Positions 44,267 to 52,741 of a DNA stretch of 64,000 bases are shown piece by piece. A program made the position numbers and the translations under genes. This DNA comes from Glacieibacterium frigidum (GTDB lineage Bacteria; Pseudomonadota; Alphaproteobacteria; Sphingomonadales; Sphingomonadaceae). Each line of letters opens with the position of its first letter. Position 1 is the first letter of the stretch. The stretch spans positions 1,178,001 through 1,242,000 of the forward strand of contig NZ_VJWA01000002.1 in NCBI RefSeq assembly GCF_007097155.1, read 5' to 3'. Under the pieces are notes generated by a model, which ran no database searches, was not told the origin of the DNA, and saw nothing but the letters and a program-made list of their open reading frames with translations.

Positions 44267-46585
44267 CTAGAAGCGGAACACCGCCTCGACGCCGTACAAC
44301 CTTGGCGTGCCGCGAATGTACGTCGGGATGCCGAACGCGCCGCCGGTGTTGCCGCCGTCGATCAGATATTCACGGTCGAGCAGGTTGGTCGCGAAGCCGA
44401 GCAGCTGCCACTTGCCGTCGCGGCTCTCGACACCCGCACGCAGGTTGACCAGCGTCACCGCGGGCTGGAAGGTCAGCGGGTTGTTGGGCAGTTCGAAGAA
44501 CAGGTTCGAGCGATAGGTCATCGTCGGGGTCGCGAACACCGCGACCTTCTCGGTGACCGGCACCGTCAGCGTGCCGCCGACCGCCGCCTGATACTTCGAC
44601 TGGAGGCGGAAACGATCGCCCGAGAAGGTCGGGAAGGCGGGGTTCTCGTCGACCTTGGCATCGATCCACGCACCGTTGGCGAAGAACGACAGGATGTCGG
44701 AAACCTGCACCGCGACCTCGCCCTCGATCCCGTCGACCGTCGCCGTGCCGGCGCTGACCGTCTGCGCAGGCAGGCCCGGGGTCACCAGCGAAACCTGGAA
44801 GCCGTCGTACTTCTGCTTGTAATAGCCGAGGCTGCCGGTGATGCGGCCAAGCGCCAGCTTGATGCCGCCTTCGTAGTTCGAGACCTGCTCGCGGCCGACG
44901 TCGGTGCGGTTGGCGACCGGGCCGGCGGGCGTCGCGAGCGCGCCGAGCTGGACGACCGGCGAGCGGCGGCCGCGCGACGCGGTCAGGTAGAAGTTCACCC
45001 CGCGCGTCGCCTTGAAGAGCAGGTTGGCGCGCGGCAGGAAGGCCTGGAAATCACCCTCGGCAGCAAAGGTCTGCCCGGCGGTATCGACCTGGCCCGGGAT
45101 CAGCGGCGCGCCGGTCAGCACGGCACGCGGGGCGCTCGCCTCGAAGAAGCTGTTGCGGCGCTCGATCAGCAGGCGCGCGCCGAGCGTCAGCTCGAGCTTC
45201 GGCGTCGGGATATAGGTCGCGTCGGCGAACGCAGAGAAGGTGTCGATGCGCGCGGCGTTCTTGAAGGTGCTGGTATAGGGCAGCGAGGTGAAGCGCCCGC
45301 CGGTCGCCAGCGCGGTGGCGCGCGCCGCGGTCACGACGCCCGCCGCGTTGATGCACCCCAGGCCCGGGATGATGTTCGCGGCGCACTGCAGGAAGGTGCC
45401 TTCCTCGCTCGAGAAGGGCACGCGCTGCGACCCGATCTCGTGGAAATAGGTGAAGCCGACGAAGCCACGCAGCTTTTCGGAATCATAGTTGATCCGCGTC
45501 TCGCTGCTGACCTGCTCGCCGATCGCGTCCTCGGCGAATTCGAGATAGAAGGCCTGGGTGCCGTCGGCGTCGAACACCTCGTTCGAATCGAACTTCCGGT
45601 AGCCCAGGATCTGCGTGAAGCTGAACGGCCCGTCGGGCGTCCAGCGAACCGTCAGATTGCCGTCGTAGACGTTGCGCGTCAGGCCGAGATCGTCGGCGCC
45701 CAGGATTTCCTTGCTGAACGGCGAGCCCGACGCCTCGGCAAAGGTATAGGCCGAGGTGTTGCCGCCGGTCGGTGCGAAGGTGCCCGACTTGAACGCCGTG
45801 CCCGGCGCGCGCTGGCCGTCGTAGGTGCCGATCAGGTCGACGACCACGTCGCCCTTGGTGAAGCGCAGCGAGGCGCGCGCGCCGTACTGCTCCTGCCCGT
45901 TCAGATCGTCGCGCTTGGGGCCGTTCGGGGTCTGCGAGCCAGGGTCGCCGGCGATGTTTTCGACGATGCCGTCACGCTTCTTGAACGCGAACGCCAGGCG
46001 GCCCTGCAGCGTCTCGTTACCGCCGGTGATGAAGCCGTCGGCGCGGTACTGGTTGAAATTGCCGTAGCCGAGCCGCAGCTCGCCGCCGAGTTCCTGCTGC
46101 GGCCGCGCGGTGATGACGCTGACCGCGCCGATCGCGGCAGCGGTACCGAACAGCGTCGCCTGCGGGCCCTTGACGACCTCGATACGCTCGAGATCGTAAA
46201 GGTCGAAATACGACCCGCGCGAGCGGCTGACGTCGACGCCGTTCAGGTAGATGGTGACCGCCGGTGCACCCTGCGCCGACCCCGAGTCCGACGTGATGCC
46301 GCGGATCACGAAGCCGGGGTTGTTGGGGCTCTGCTCCTGGACATTGAGACCGGGGACGAACGCCGACAGCTGGTCGAACTGGGTGATGCCCAGGTCGCGC
46401 AGCGTCTTGCCGGTATAGGCGGTGATGGTGATAGGCACGTCGCTGATCCGCTCGGTGCGCTTCTGCGCGGTCACCACGATCTCTTCCAGATCGAGCGACG
46501 CGTCGTTGGCGGCAACCTCCTGGGCCGTCGCGGCAAAGGGCAGCATGCCTGCGATCGAGGCGAGCAGCAGCGTCTTCAAAGTCAT
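44267..46585 (-). CDS. TonB-dependent receptor
   Basis: This 772-residue outer-membrane receptor has a signal peptide (about 1-22), the TonB box/plug start LEEIVVTAQKRTERISDVPI, plug motifs (VIRGITSDS, ERIEVVKGPQATLFG) and a barrel ending in YGVEAVFRF. The substrate is unknown; this subtype includes siderophore, vitamin and sterol-like ligands in sphingomonads. The ATG at 46585 follows GGGGA. Three 11-base-spaced GTCAC repeats lie 52-78 bases upstream. Confidence 0.9.
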   Translation of the reverse strand: MTLKTLLLASIAGMLPFAATAQEVAANDASLDLEEIVVTAQKRTERISDVPITITAYTGKTLRDLGITQFDQLSAFVPGLNVQEQSPNNPGFVIRGITSDSGSAQGAPAVTIYLNGVDVSRSRGSYFDLYDLERIEVVKGPQATLFGTAAAIGAVSVITARPQQELGGELRLGYGNFNQYRADGFITGGNETLQGRLAFAFKKRDGIVENIAGDPGSQTPNGPKRDDLNGQEQYGARASLRFTKGDVVVDLIGTYDGQRAPGTAFKSGTFAPTGGNTSAYTFAEASGSPFSKEILGADDLGLTRNVYDGNLTVRWTPDGPFSFTQILGYRKFDSNEVFDADGTQAFYLEFAEDAIGEQVSSETRINYDSEKLRGFVGFTYFHEIGSQRVPFSSEEGTFLQCAANIIPGLGCINAAGVVTAARATALATGGRFTSLPYTSTFKNAARIDTFSAFADATYIPTPKLELTLGARLLIERRNSFFEASAPRAVLTGAPLIPGQVDTAGQTFAAEGDFQAFLPRANLLFKATRGVNFYLTASRGRRSPVVQLGALATPAGPVANRTDVGREQVSNYEGGIKLALGRITGSLGYYKQKYDGFQVSLVTPGLPAQTVSAGTATVDGIEGEVAVQVSDILSFFANGAWIDAKVDENPAFPTFSGDRFRLQSKYQAAVGGTLTVPVTEKVAVFATPTMTYRSNLFFELPNNPLTFQPAVTLVNLRAGVESRDGKWQLLGFATNLLDREYLIDGGNTGGAFGIPTYIRGTPRLYGVEAVFRF

Positions 46586-46636
46586 GTCATTCCCCGGTGT
46601 CTTGATCTTGGTCTTGTTCGCGGGTGCAGCATGAGC

Positions 46637-46663
46637 GTGACGGTGCGGTGACGCGCGTGTGAC
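46637..46663. promoter_or_regulatory. Pho-box-like triple direct repeat upstream of TonB receptor
   Basis: GTGAC occurs three times at exactly 11-base intervals (46637, 46648, 46659). Read toward the receptor on the minus strand these are xxGTCAC units separated by four bases. That is the arrangement of Pho boxes (CTGTCAT-N4-CTGTCAC) and of other OmpR/PhoB-family direct-repeat sites. The site lies in the 131-base gap between the TonB receptor and the CHCC zinc-finger gene. Confidence 0.5.
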
Positions 46664-46716
46664 AAATCGGCGGTGCGACTTTGCGGCCCGCCGCGGCGCT
46701 GCTAGGGGCTGCACCC

Positions 46717-46902
46717 ATGGAGACCATCCCGCCGCCGCAGATCTTCGTCACCGATGCGACGCGCGTCGTCTGCGACGGCGAGGACGAGGGCGTCGCGGGC
46801 CACCCGCGCGTCTGGCTGCAGATGGGCGCGTCGGGATACGCCGACTGCGGCTATTGCGACCGGCGCTTCATCCTGGCGGGCGGCCCGGCGGACAAGAGAT
46901 GA
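46717..46902 (+). CDS. CHCC zinc-finger protein (NDUFS6-like)
   Basis: This 61-residue protein has the zf-CHCC pattern: a cysteine in VVCDG, a histidine in AGHPRVWL, and CGYC near residue 47. In mitochondria the homologous NDUFS6 domain belongs to complex I; small bacterial versions are common in Alphaproteobacteria. I start at the ATG at 46717 because the conserved part begins there. The stop overlaps the next gene's ATG (ATGA). Confidence 0.85.
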   Translation: METIPPPQIFVTDATRVVCDGEDEGVAGHPRVWLQMGASGYADCGYCDRRFILAGGPADKR

Positions 46903-47813
46903 TCCGCGCGGCGGCACTGGCGCTGCTGATTGCGACGCCTCTGGCGGCGAAGCCGGTGCCGCTGGTGACGCTCGACTGGCCGCGCGATGCCCAGCCGCGC
47001 ACGACCGCAACGATCAAGGGCAAGACGCTGCCGGTGCGTGTCGCGCTGGGATTCGACAATGCGCTGCTGCTCAACCTGGGGCCAGCGCAGGCAGCGAACC
47101 TCAAGGCCTTCCCGATCATCGGCAAGCAGACGGTGCGCAACCCGCTGATCCCCGGCGGCGAGGCGGTGGCGCGCGGCAACATGTACGGCGTCGGGCTGGC
47201 CGGCGCGCGGCCGCAGAACGTGCCGACGGTGTGGATCGACAAGGCGATCGCTGCCGACGCCGACGGCATCGTCTCCGCCCTGTCGTTCGATGCCGAGCGT
47301 GTCGTGCTTCAGCGCGCAGGGAACGGCACGGTGACGACGCTGAACCGCAAGGGCCGCGGCGAGGCGGCGGTCGAGGCGAACGTCGCGGGCACCGAGCTGT
47401 CGGTCGCGCTCGACCTAGTCAGCCCCGAAACGGTGATGAGCGCCACCGCCGCCGACGCGCTGGTCCGCGCCGGCGTGCTGAAGCGCGGCGGGCAGGTCGG
47501 CGCCTGGACGCCCTTCCCCAACGTCCGCCTGCCCTTCGAGCGGCTGGTTCCCGCCCCCGGCGCCCGCCTGCTCGGCCTGCCGCTGAGCCGCCCTGCGGCG
47601 CGGATCAGCGAGGCGCGCGCCAAGGAACTCGACGCGGCCGCCAGGGCCGGCACGAGCACCGCGCAGGACGACGCCGACACGCTGACGGTCACCGCGACCA
47701 AACGCCGCCGCGGCACTGCCTGGGTGCTGATCGGCCGCGACGTTCTCGACCGTTGCTCGAGGATCGAGCTCGACCGCCCGGGGAAGCGCTGGCTGCTGAC
47801 CTGCGACTTCTGA
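46899..47813 (+). CDS. Exported hypothetical protein
   Basis: This 304-residue protein has a signal peptide (about 1-17, ending PLAA) and a mixed beta-rich body. Duplicated patterns (TLPVRVALGFDNALLLNLGP; TELSVALDLVSPETVM) recall the two lobes of a retropepsin-like fold. The catalytic DTG/DSG is not present, however, so proteolysis is doubtful. A stretch near 265-275 (DADTLTVTATKRRRG) resembles a TonB-box-like linker, and the protein ends in a cysteine-containing LLTCDF. I do not assign a function. Confidence 0.7.
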   Translation: MIRAAALALLIATPLAAKPVPLVTLDWPRDAQPRTTATIKGKTLPVRVALGFDNALLLNLGPAQAANLKAFPIIGKQTVRNPLIPGGEAVARGNMYGVGLAGARPQNVPTVWIDKAIAADADGIVSALSFDAERVVLQRAGNGTVTTLNRKGRGEAAVEANVAGTELSVALDLVSPETVMSATAADALVRAGVLKRGGQVGAWTPFPNVRLPFERLVPAPGARLLGLPLSRPAARISEARAKELDAAARAGTSTAQDDADTLTVTATKRRRGTAWVLIGRDVLDRCSRIELDRPGKRWLLTCDF

Positions 47814-47850
47814 CCTGTCGCGGAGGCGGGGCACGCCCTATATCCCGTCC

Positions 47851-49284
47851 ATGACCATGCTCGACCCCGCCGGCCACTTCTACCGCAATACCGAGCTCGA
47901 TCCGGCGCGGACCGAGCGCCTCGTCGCCGATGCGTTGCGCGGTTGTGACGACGGCGAGCTGTACCTGCAATATGCGGCGTCGGAGAGTTTCTCGTTCGAC
48001 GACGGGCGGCTGAAGGCGGCGACCTTCGACACCAGCCAGGGTTTCGGCCTGCGCGGCGTGGCAGGCGAGACGACGGCGTTCGCGCACGCCAACGAGCTGT
48101 CCGATGCCGCGATCCGGCGCGCCGGGGAGACGATCTCGGTGGTCCGCTCGGGGCACGGCGGCAGTGCCGCGCTGAACGGCCCGCCGCGCACCAACCGCCA
48201 GCTCTACACCGGCACCGACCCGCTGAGCGCGGTGCCCTTCGCCGACAAGATCGCATTGCTGTCGACCATCGACGCCGCGGCGCGGGCACGTGATCCGCGG
48301 GTGGCGCAGGTTTCGGTCAGCCTGCTCGGATCGTGGTCAGTGGTCGAGATCGTCCGTGCCGATGGCCAGCGCGCCCGCGACATCCGTCCGCTGGTTCGCC
48401 TCAACGTTCAGATCGTCGCGCAGTCGGGCGACCGGCGCGAGACCGGCTTCCACGGGCTGGGCGGCCGCTACCTCTACGACGATCTGATGACCCCCGCCGT
48501 CTGGGGCGACGCGGTCGACAAGGCGCTGGCGCAGGCGCTGGTCAACCTCGACGCGGTCGCGGCACCGGCGGGCGAGATGACCGTCGTGCTCGGTCCCGGC
48601 TGGCCGGGCATCCTGCTCCACGAGGCGATCGGGCACGGGCTGGAAGGCGACTTCAACCGCAAGGGCACGAGCGCCTTTGCGGGCCTGATCGGGCAGCGCG
48701 TCGCCGCGCCCGGCGTCACCGTGGTCGATGACGGCGCCATCGACGACCGGCGCGGCAGCTTGAGCATCGACGACGAGGGCACGCCGACCGAGCGCACCGT
48801 GCTGATCGAGGACGGCATCCTGAAGGGCTATATGCAGGACCGCCTCAACGCGCGGCTGATGGGGGTCAAGCCGACCGGCAACGGGCGGCGCGAGAGCTTC
48901 AACCACGCGCCGATGCCGCGCATGACCAACACCTTCATGCTTGGCGGCACCGACGACCCCGGCGAGATCCTGAGCCGTGCCAAGTCGGGCATCTATGCCA
49001 AGTCGTTCGGCGGCGGGCAGGTCGACATCACCAGCGGCAAGTTCGTGTTCAGCTGCACCGAGGCGTACCGCATCGAGAACGGCCGCATCGGCGCGCCAAT
49101 CAAGGGCGCGACGCTGATCGGCAACGGCCCCGACGTGCTGACGCGGGTGAAGGCCATCGGCAACGACCTGATGCTCGACGAAGGCGTCGGCACGTGCGGC
49201 AAGGGCGGGCAGAGCGTGCCCGCAGGAGTCGGCCAGCCGACTCTGCTGATCGAGGGGCTGACCGTCGGCGGCACCGCGGCGTGA
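47851..49284 (+). CDS. tldD: Metalloprotease TldD
   Basis: TldD with TldE/PmbA forms a peptidase that degrades unfolded peptides and matures microcin- and CcdA-type substrates. The 477-residue protein carries the zinc motif HEAIGHGLEGD (HExxH...; about residues 257-267). It has the family C-terminal segments GGGQVDITSGKFVFSCTEAY and DEGVGTCGKGGQSVPAGVGQ. Its partner gene is not in the window. It heads a rightward run tldD-DUF2784-DUF2007-patatin with overlapping ends. Confidence 0.95.
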   Translation: MTMLDPAGHFYRNTELDPARTERLVADALRGCDDGELYLQYAASESFSFDDGRLKAATFDTSQGFGLRGVAGETTAFAHANELSDAAIRRAGETISVVRSGHGGSAALNGPPRTNRQLYTGTDPLSAVPFADKIALLSTIDAAARARDPRVAQVSVSLLGSWSVVEIVRADGQRARDIRPLVRLNVQIVAQSGDRRETGFHGLGGRYLYDDLMTPAVWGDAVDKALAQALVNLDAVAAPAGEMTVVLGPGWPGILLHEAIGHGLEGDFNRKGTSAFAGLIGQRVAAPGVTVVDDGAIDDRRGSLSIDDEGTPTERTVLIEDGILKGYMQDRLNARLMGVKPTGNGRRESFNHAPMPRMTNTFMLGGTDDPGEILSRAKSGIYAKSFGGGQVDITSGKFVFSCTEAYRIENGRIGAPIKGATLIGNGPDVLTRVKAIGNDLMLDEGVGTCGKGGQSVPAGVGQPTLLIEGLTVGGTAA

Positions 49285-49646
49285 ACCCGGCGGCGCTCGC
49301 CGATGCGGTGGTGGCGCTGCACTTCGCCTTCATCCTGTTCGCGCTGCTCGGCGGGGCGCTGCTGGTGCGCTGGCCGGGGCTGGTGTTCCTGCATCTGCCC
49401 GCGCTCGCCTGGGGGACGTGGATCGAGTTCAGCGGCGGGCTGTGCCCGCTGACGACGTTGGAGAACGATTTCCGCGCACAGGCCGGGGCGGCAGGGTACG
49501 GCGAGGGATTCGTCGATCATTATCTCTCGCCGATCATCTACCCCGATGGGCTGACCCGCGGGACGCAGCTGGTCTATGGCGGAATCCTGCTCGGGCTGAA
49601 TGCGCTCTTCTATCTGCGGTTCGCGCGGAGCCGGCGATGGGTCTGA
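49281..49646 (+). CDS. DUF2784 family membrane protein
   Basis: This 121-residue protein has four hydrophobic helices and the DUF2784 signatures ADAVVALHFAFILF, WGTWIEFSGGLCPLTTLEN and YLSPIIYPDGL. The function is unknown. A GTG start at 49281 overlaps the tldD stop codon (GTGA). Family members are widespread in Proteobacteria. Confidence 0.85.
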   Translation: MNPAALADAVVALHFAFILFALLGGALLVRWPGLVFLHLPALAWGTWIEFSGGLCPLTTLENDFRAQAGAAGYGEGFVDHYLSPIIYPDGLTRGTQLVYGGILLGLNALFYLRFARSRRWV

Positions 49647-49834
49647 TCGTCCTCGATACCGTGTTCGACCCCGTCGCCGCGTCGATCATGCGGTCGCGGC
49701 TGGAGACTGCGGGTATCCCTGCGGTGACCTTCGACGGCCACATCGCCTCGATCATCGGTCCCGGGGTGTCGGGCGTGCGCCTGATGGTCGACGAGGCCGA
49801 CGAAGCCGACGCGCGGGCGCTGCTCGACCTGTGA
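49637..49834 (+). CDS. DUF2007-type small signal-transducing-like protein
   Basis: This 65-residue protein matches the DUF2007 pattern (TVFDPVAASIMRSRLETAGI, then VRLMVDEADEADARALL), a ferredoxin-like alpha-beta fold sometimes named putative signal-transducing protein. The ATG at 49637 overlaps the last ten bases of the DUF2784 gene. Its stop overlaps the patatin gene (GTGA). Confidence 0.8.
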   Translation: MGLIVLDTVFDPVAASIMRSRLETAGIPAVTFDGHIASIIGPGVSGVRLMVDEADEADARALLDL

Positions 49835-50628
49835 GGCTGGCACTGGCTCTGGGCGGCGGTGCCGGCCTCGGCTGGACCCACATCGGCGTGATGCGCGAGC
49901 TTCACGCGCGCGGCGTCACCATCGACGCCGTGTCGGGGACGTCGATCGGTGCGCTGGCGGCGGTGTGCGTCGCCGCCAACCGGCTGGGGGTGCTCGAGGA
50001 TCTGGCGCGCTCGGCGAACCTGCGCGCGGTGGTCAAATATCTCGACATCGACGTGCGGCGTGGCTCGGTGCTCGGCGGGCGCACCGTCGCGAAGCAGCTG
50101 CGTGAGCATTTCGGCCACGACCGGCTGGAGGATCTGTTTATCCCCTGCGCGGTGGTCGCCGCCGACATCGTCTCGGGAAGCGAGATCGCGATGACGCGTG
50201 GCTCGATCGTCGAGGCGGTGCGCGCCTCGATCGCGATCCCCGGCGTGTTTCCGCCCGTCCGCCGCGACGGCATGGTGCTGATCGACGGCGGGGTGATGAC
50301 CCCGGTGCCCGTCGCCGCGGTGCGCGCGCTGAGCGATGCCCCGGTTCTCGCGGTCAACCTTCAGGGCGATTATCTCCGTCGCGCCGCGATCGGCCTGCCG
50401 CCGGGCAAGCGCATCATGACGCCGCTTCGGGTCGGGCGCGCGGGGCTCAGCCTGATGATGGCGCAGCTGGCGCGGCAGGGCCTGACGCTCGACCCGCCCG
50501 ACTTCGAACTCGCCCCCGCGATCGGCCATGTCGACGTCCGCAATTTCACCCGCGCCCACGAGCTGATCGAGATCGGTGCCGCCAGCGTGGTCGAAAACTG
50601 GGCGGCGATCGCGGCGCTTAACGATTAG
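49831..50628 (+). CDS. Patatin-like phospholipase (RssA-type)
   Basis: This 265-residue patatin-family serine hydrolase has the oxyanion loop GGGAGLGW (8-15), nucleophile motif GTSIG (36-40, S38) and catalytic aspartate in IDGG (D152). There is no signal peptide, so it is probably cytoplasmic or peripheral, as for RssA. The GTG start at 49831 overlaps the preceding stop codon. All catalytic residues are present. Confidence 0.9.
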   Translation: MRLALALGGGAGLGWTHIGVMRELHARGVTIDAVSGTSIGALAAVCVAANRLGVLEDLARSANLRAVVKYLDIDVRRGSVLGGRTVAKQLREHFGHDRLEDLFIPCAVVAADIVSGSEIAMTRGSIVEAVRASIAIPGVFPPVRRDGMVLIDGGVMTPVPVAAVRALSDAPVLAVNLQGDYLRRAAIGLPPGKRIMTPLRVGRAGLSLMMAQLARQGLTLDPPDFELAPAIGHVDVRNFTRAHELIEIGAASVVENWAAIAALND

Positions 50629-50700
50629 AAAACGGGCAACTGCCGCTAATTGATGCAGTTCGGCGGCATGATTTGCTGCACCGCAACAGCGAAGGCCAAC

Positions 50701-50716
50701 TGGCACGGTCCGTGCA
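50701..50716 (+). promoter_or_regulatory. Sigma-54 (RpoN) promoter of glnK-amtB
   Basis: TGGCACGGTCCGTGCA matches the -24/-12 consensus TGGCACG-N4-TTGCA at all but one specified base, with correct GG and GC spacing. It begins 47 bases before the glnK ATG. Nitrogen control by RpoN and NtrC is established for glnK-amtB operons. An NtrC enhancer is not clear in the remaining 70 upstream bases. Confidence 0.8.
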
Positions 50717-50747
50717 TCGCTCTCCCGAAAAAGGGGGCCGTGCAGCC

Positions 50748-51086
50748 ATGAAACTGATCGTTGCGATCATCAAGCCGTTCAAGCTCGACGAAGTGCGCGA
50801 GGCGCTGACCGCGGTCGGCGTCGAGGGGATGACCGTTGCCGAGGTCAAGGGTTTCGGACGCCAGAAGGGCCAGACCGAGATCTACCGCGGCGCCGAATAC
50901 ACGACCAACATGGTCCCCAAGATCCGCATCGAGACCGTCGTCACCGACGCCATGGCAAGCCGCGTCATCGAGACGATCCAGCAGACCGCACACACGGGTT
51001 CGATCGGCGACGGCAAGATCTTCGTCACCGAAGTCACGTCGGCGGTGCGCATCCGCACCGGCGAAACCGACGACACCGCGCTTTAA
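50748..51086 (+). CDS. glnK: Nitrogen regulatory protein P-II
   Basis: This 112-residue PII protein senses 2-oxoglutarate, ATP/ADP and glutamine and gates the ammonium channel AmtB. The T-loop with the uridylylation tyrosine Y51 (GQTEIYRGAEY) and the B- and C-loop motifs (TGSIGDGKIFV, RIRTGETDDTAL) are intact. It is 13 bases upstream of amtB, so glnK rather than glnB is the better name. It is preceded by a sigma-54 promoter. Confidence 0.95.
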   Translation: MKLIVAIIKPFKLDEVREALTAVGVEGMTVAEVKGFGRQKGQTEIYRGAEYTTNMVPKIRIETVVTDAMASRVIETIQQTAHTGSIGDGKIFVTEVTSAVRIRTGETDDTAL

Positions 51087-51099
51087 GGGGGCCGACAGC

Positions 51100-52515
51100 A
51101 TGACAGCGATTTGGAGACTGGCCGCGGGGGTGGCTGCGGCGACGGTGGCGCTTCCCGCCGCGGCCGCCGATCTGATCAAGGCCCCGACGGTCGAGCAGAT
51201 GGCGACGATGGTCGACAAGGGCGACACCGCCTGGATGCTGATCTCGTCGGCGCTCGTGCTGATGATGTCGGTGCCCGCGCTGGCGCTGTTCTACGGCGGG
51301 CTGGTGCGCACCAAGAACATGCTCAGCGTGCTGATGCAGGTGTTCATGATCGTCTCGATCGCCGCGCTCGTCTGGGTGTGCTGGGGCTATACGCTGGCCT
51401 TCACCTCGACGAACAGCATCGCGCCGGCGTTCATCGGCGGCTTCGATAAGCTGGGCCTGATGGGCGTCAACGGCGGCACCTTCGCCGCGACCTTCTCCAA
51501 CAACGTCTACATCCCCGAGTTCGCCTTCGTCGTCTTCCAGATGACGTTTGCGTGCATCACCCCGGCGCTGATCGTCGGGGCGTTCGCCGAGCGGGTGAAG
51601 TTCACGTCGCTGATGATCTTCGTCGTGCTGTGGCTGACGGTGGTCTATTTCCCGATCGCGCACATGGTCTGGTACTGGGCGGGCCCGGACTTCCTGCCCG
51701 ACGCGCCGACCGACGCGGGCTATCTCTGGGGCATGGGCGCGCTCGACTTCGCGGGCGGCACGGTGGTCCACATCAATGCCGGCATCGCAGGCTTGGTCGG
51801 CTGCCTGATGATCGGCAAGCGCGTCGGCTTCGGCAAGGAAGCCACCCCGCCGCACTCGCTGACCATGACGATGATCGGCGCGTCGCTGCTGTGGGTCGGC
51901 TGGTTCGGCTTCAATGCCGGCTCGAACCTGGAGGCCAACGGCGTCACCGCAGTCGCCTTCATCAACACCTTCGTCGCGACCGCTGCAGCGGCCGTCAGCT
52001 GGGCGATCATCGAGCAGATCACCCACGGCAAGCCGTCGATGCTGGGTGCCGCGACGGGTGCCGTGGCCGGCCTGGTGGCGATCACGCCCGCCAGCGGGTT
52101 TGCGGCGCCGCTGACCTCGATCGTCCTCGGGCTCGTCGTCTCGCCGATCTGCTACCTCTTCGTCTCGACGATCAAGAACAAGCTCAAGTACGACGACACG
52201 CTCGACGTCTTCGGCGTCCACTGCGTCGGCGGCATCGTCGGCGCCCTCGGCACGGCGATCGTCGCCGACCCGGCGCTCGGCGGCCAGGGCTTCTTCGACT
52301 ACACCGTCTTCCCGGCGGTCGTCGGCACCTACGACATGGGCGCGCAGATCGTGACCCAGCTCAAGGCGGTCGGCATCACCCTGCTGTGGTCGGGCATCGG
52401 CTCGGCGGTTCTCTTCTTCATCATCGGCAAGACGATCGGGCTGCGCCCGACCGAGGAAGCCGAGCGCGAAGGCCTCGACATCACCGACCACGGTGAGCGC
52501 GCCTACAACTATTGA
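51100..52515 (+). CDS. amtB: Ammonium transporter AmtB
   Basis: This 471-residue trimeric ammonium channel has an N-terminal signal-like segment (about 1-23), then about 11 membrane helices. Family motifs ALALFYGGLVRTKNMLS, WGMGALDFAGGTVVHINAGI (pore histidine) and DTLDVFGVHCVGGIVG (second pore histidine) are present. Ends in a cytoplasmic tail, EEAEREGLDITDHGERAYNY, the region that contacts GlnK. It is cotranscribed with glnK and ended by a strong terminator. Confidence 0.96.
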   Translation: MTAIWRLAAGVAAATVALPAAAADLIKAPTVEQMATMVDKGDTAWMLISSALVLMMSVPALALFYGGLVRTKNMLSVLMQVFMIVSIAALVWVCWGYTLAFTSTNSIAPAFIGGFDKLGLMGVNGGTFAATFSNNVYIPEFAFVVFQMTFACITPALIVGAFAERVKFTSLMIFVVLWLTVVYFPIAHMVWYWAGPDFLPDAPTDAGYLWGMGALDFAGGTVVHINAGIAGLVGCLMIGKRVGFGKEATPPHSLTMTMIGASLLWVGWFGFNAGSNLEANGVTAVAFINTFVATAAAAVSWAIIEQITHGKPSMLGAATGAVAGLVAITPASGFAAPLTSIVLGLVVSPICYLFVSTIKNKLKYDDTLDVFGVHCVGGIVGALGTAIVADPALGGQGFFDYTVFPAVVGTYDMGAQIVTQLKAVGITLLWSGIGSAVLFFIIGKTIGLRPTEEAEREGLDITDHGERAYNY

Positions 52516-52539
52516 GTTCCTCCCCAAGGAAACAACCTT

Positions 52540-52572
52540 GGCCCGGCGGGTTAAACCGCCGGGCCTTTTTTT
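52540..52572 (+). terminator. Intrinsic terminator of glnK-amtB
   Basis: GGCCCGGCGG pairs perfectly with CCGCCGGGCC around a GTTAAA loop, followed by seven T residues. It starts 25 bases after the amtB stop codon. It is the clearest Rho-independent terminator in the window. Confidence 0.95.
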
Positions 52573-52664
52573 ATGCGCAGCGCGGCCAGTGGATAGCGGA
52601 GCTAACCACGGACTCGCGCAAGCACGGCCGGCGGAGCGGCGGATACACCGCCGCCCGTCCGACC

Positions 52665-52681
52665 TCGCGGCTTCGCCGCGA
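52665..52681. other. Short perfect hairpin in the amtB/methyltransferase gap
   Basis: TCGCGGC-TTC-GCCGCGA forms a seven-base stem with a three-base loop, 61 bases before the next gene. The surrounding gap 52573-52741 also contains a looser GGCGG/CCGCC pairing near 52630-52656. Function is unclear; a leader structure of the downstream mRNA is possible. Confidence 0.35.
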
Positions 52682-52741
52682 CGCTCTTCCATTTTTCCAT
52701 TCTAAGTGCGAAACAATCCCCCAAAATCAGGGGAGAACCAC

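Noticed and set aside
44243-46651. 802-codon open frame antisense to the second TonB receptor
   Set aside because: Low-complexity translation without motifs; the minus strand encodes a full TonB receptor with signal peptide and C-terminal strand.
52575-52741. Possible short coding region or regulatory RNA in the amtB downstream gap
   Set aside because: Hairpins are present, but there is no promoter, ribosome-binding site or recognisable riboswitch core. Only the clearest hairpin is listed as a low-confidence feature.
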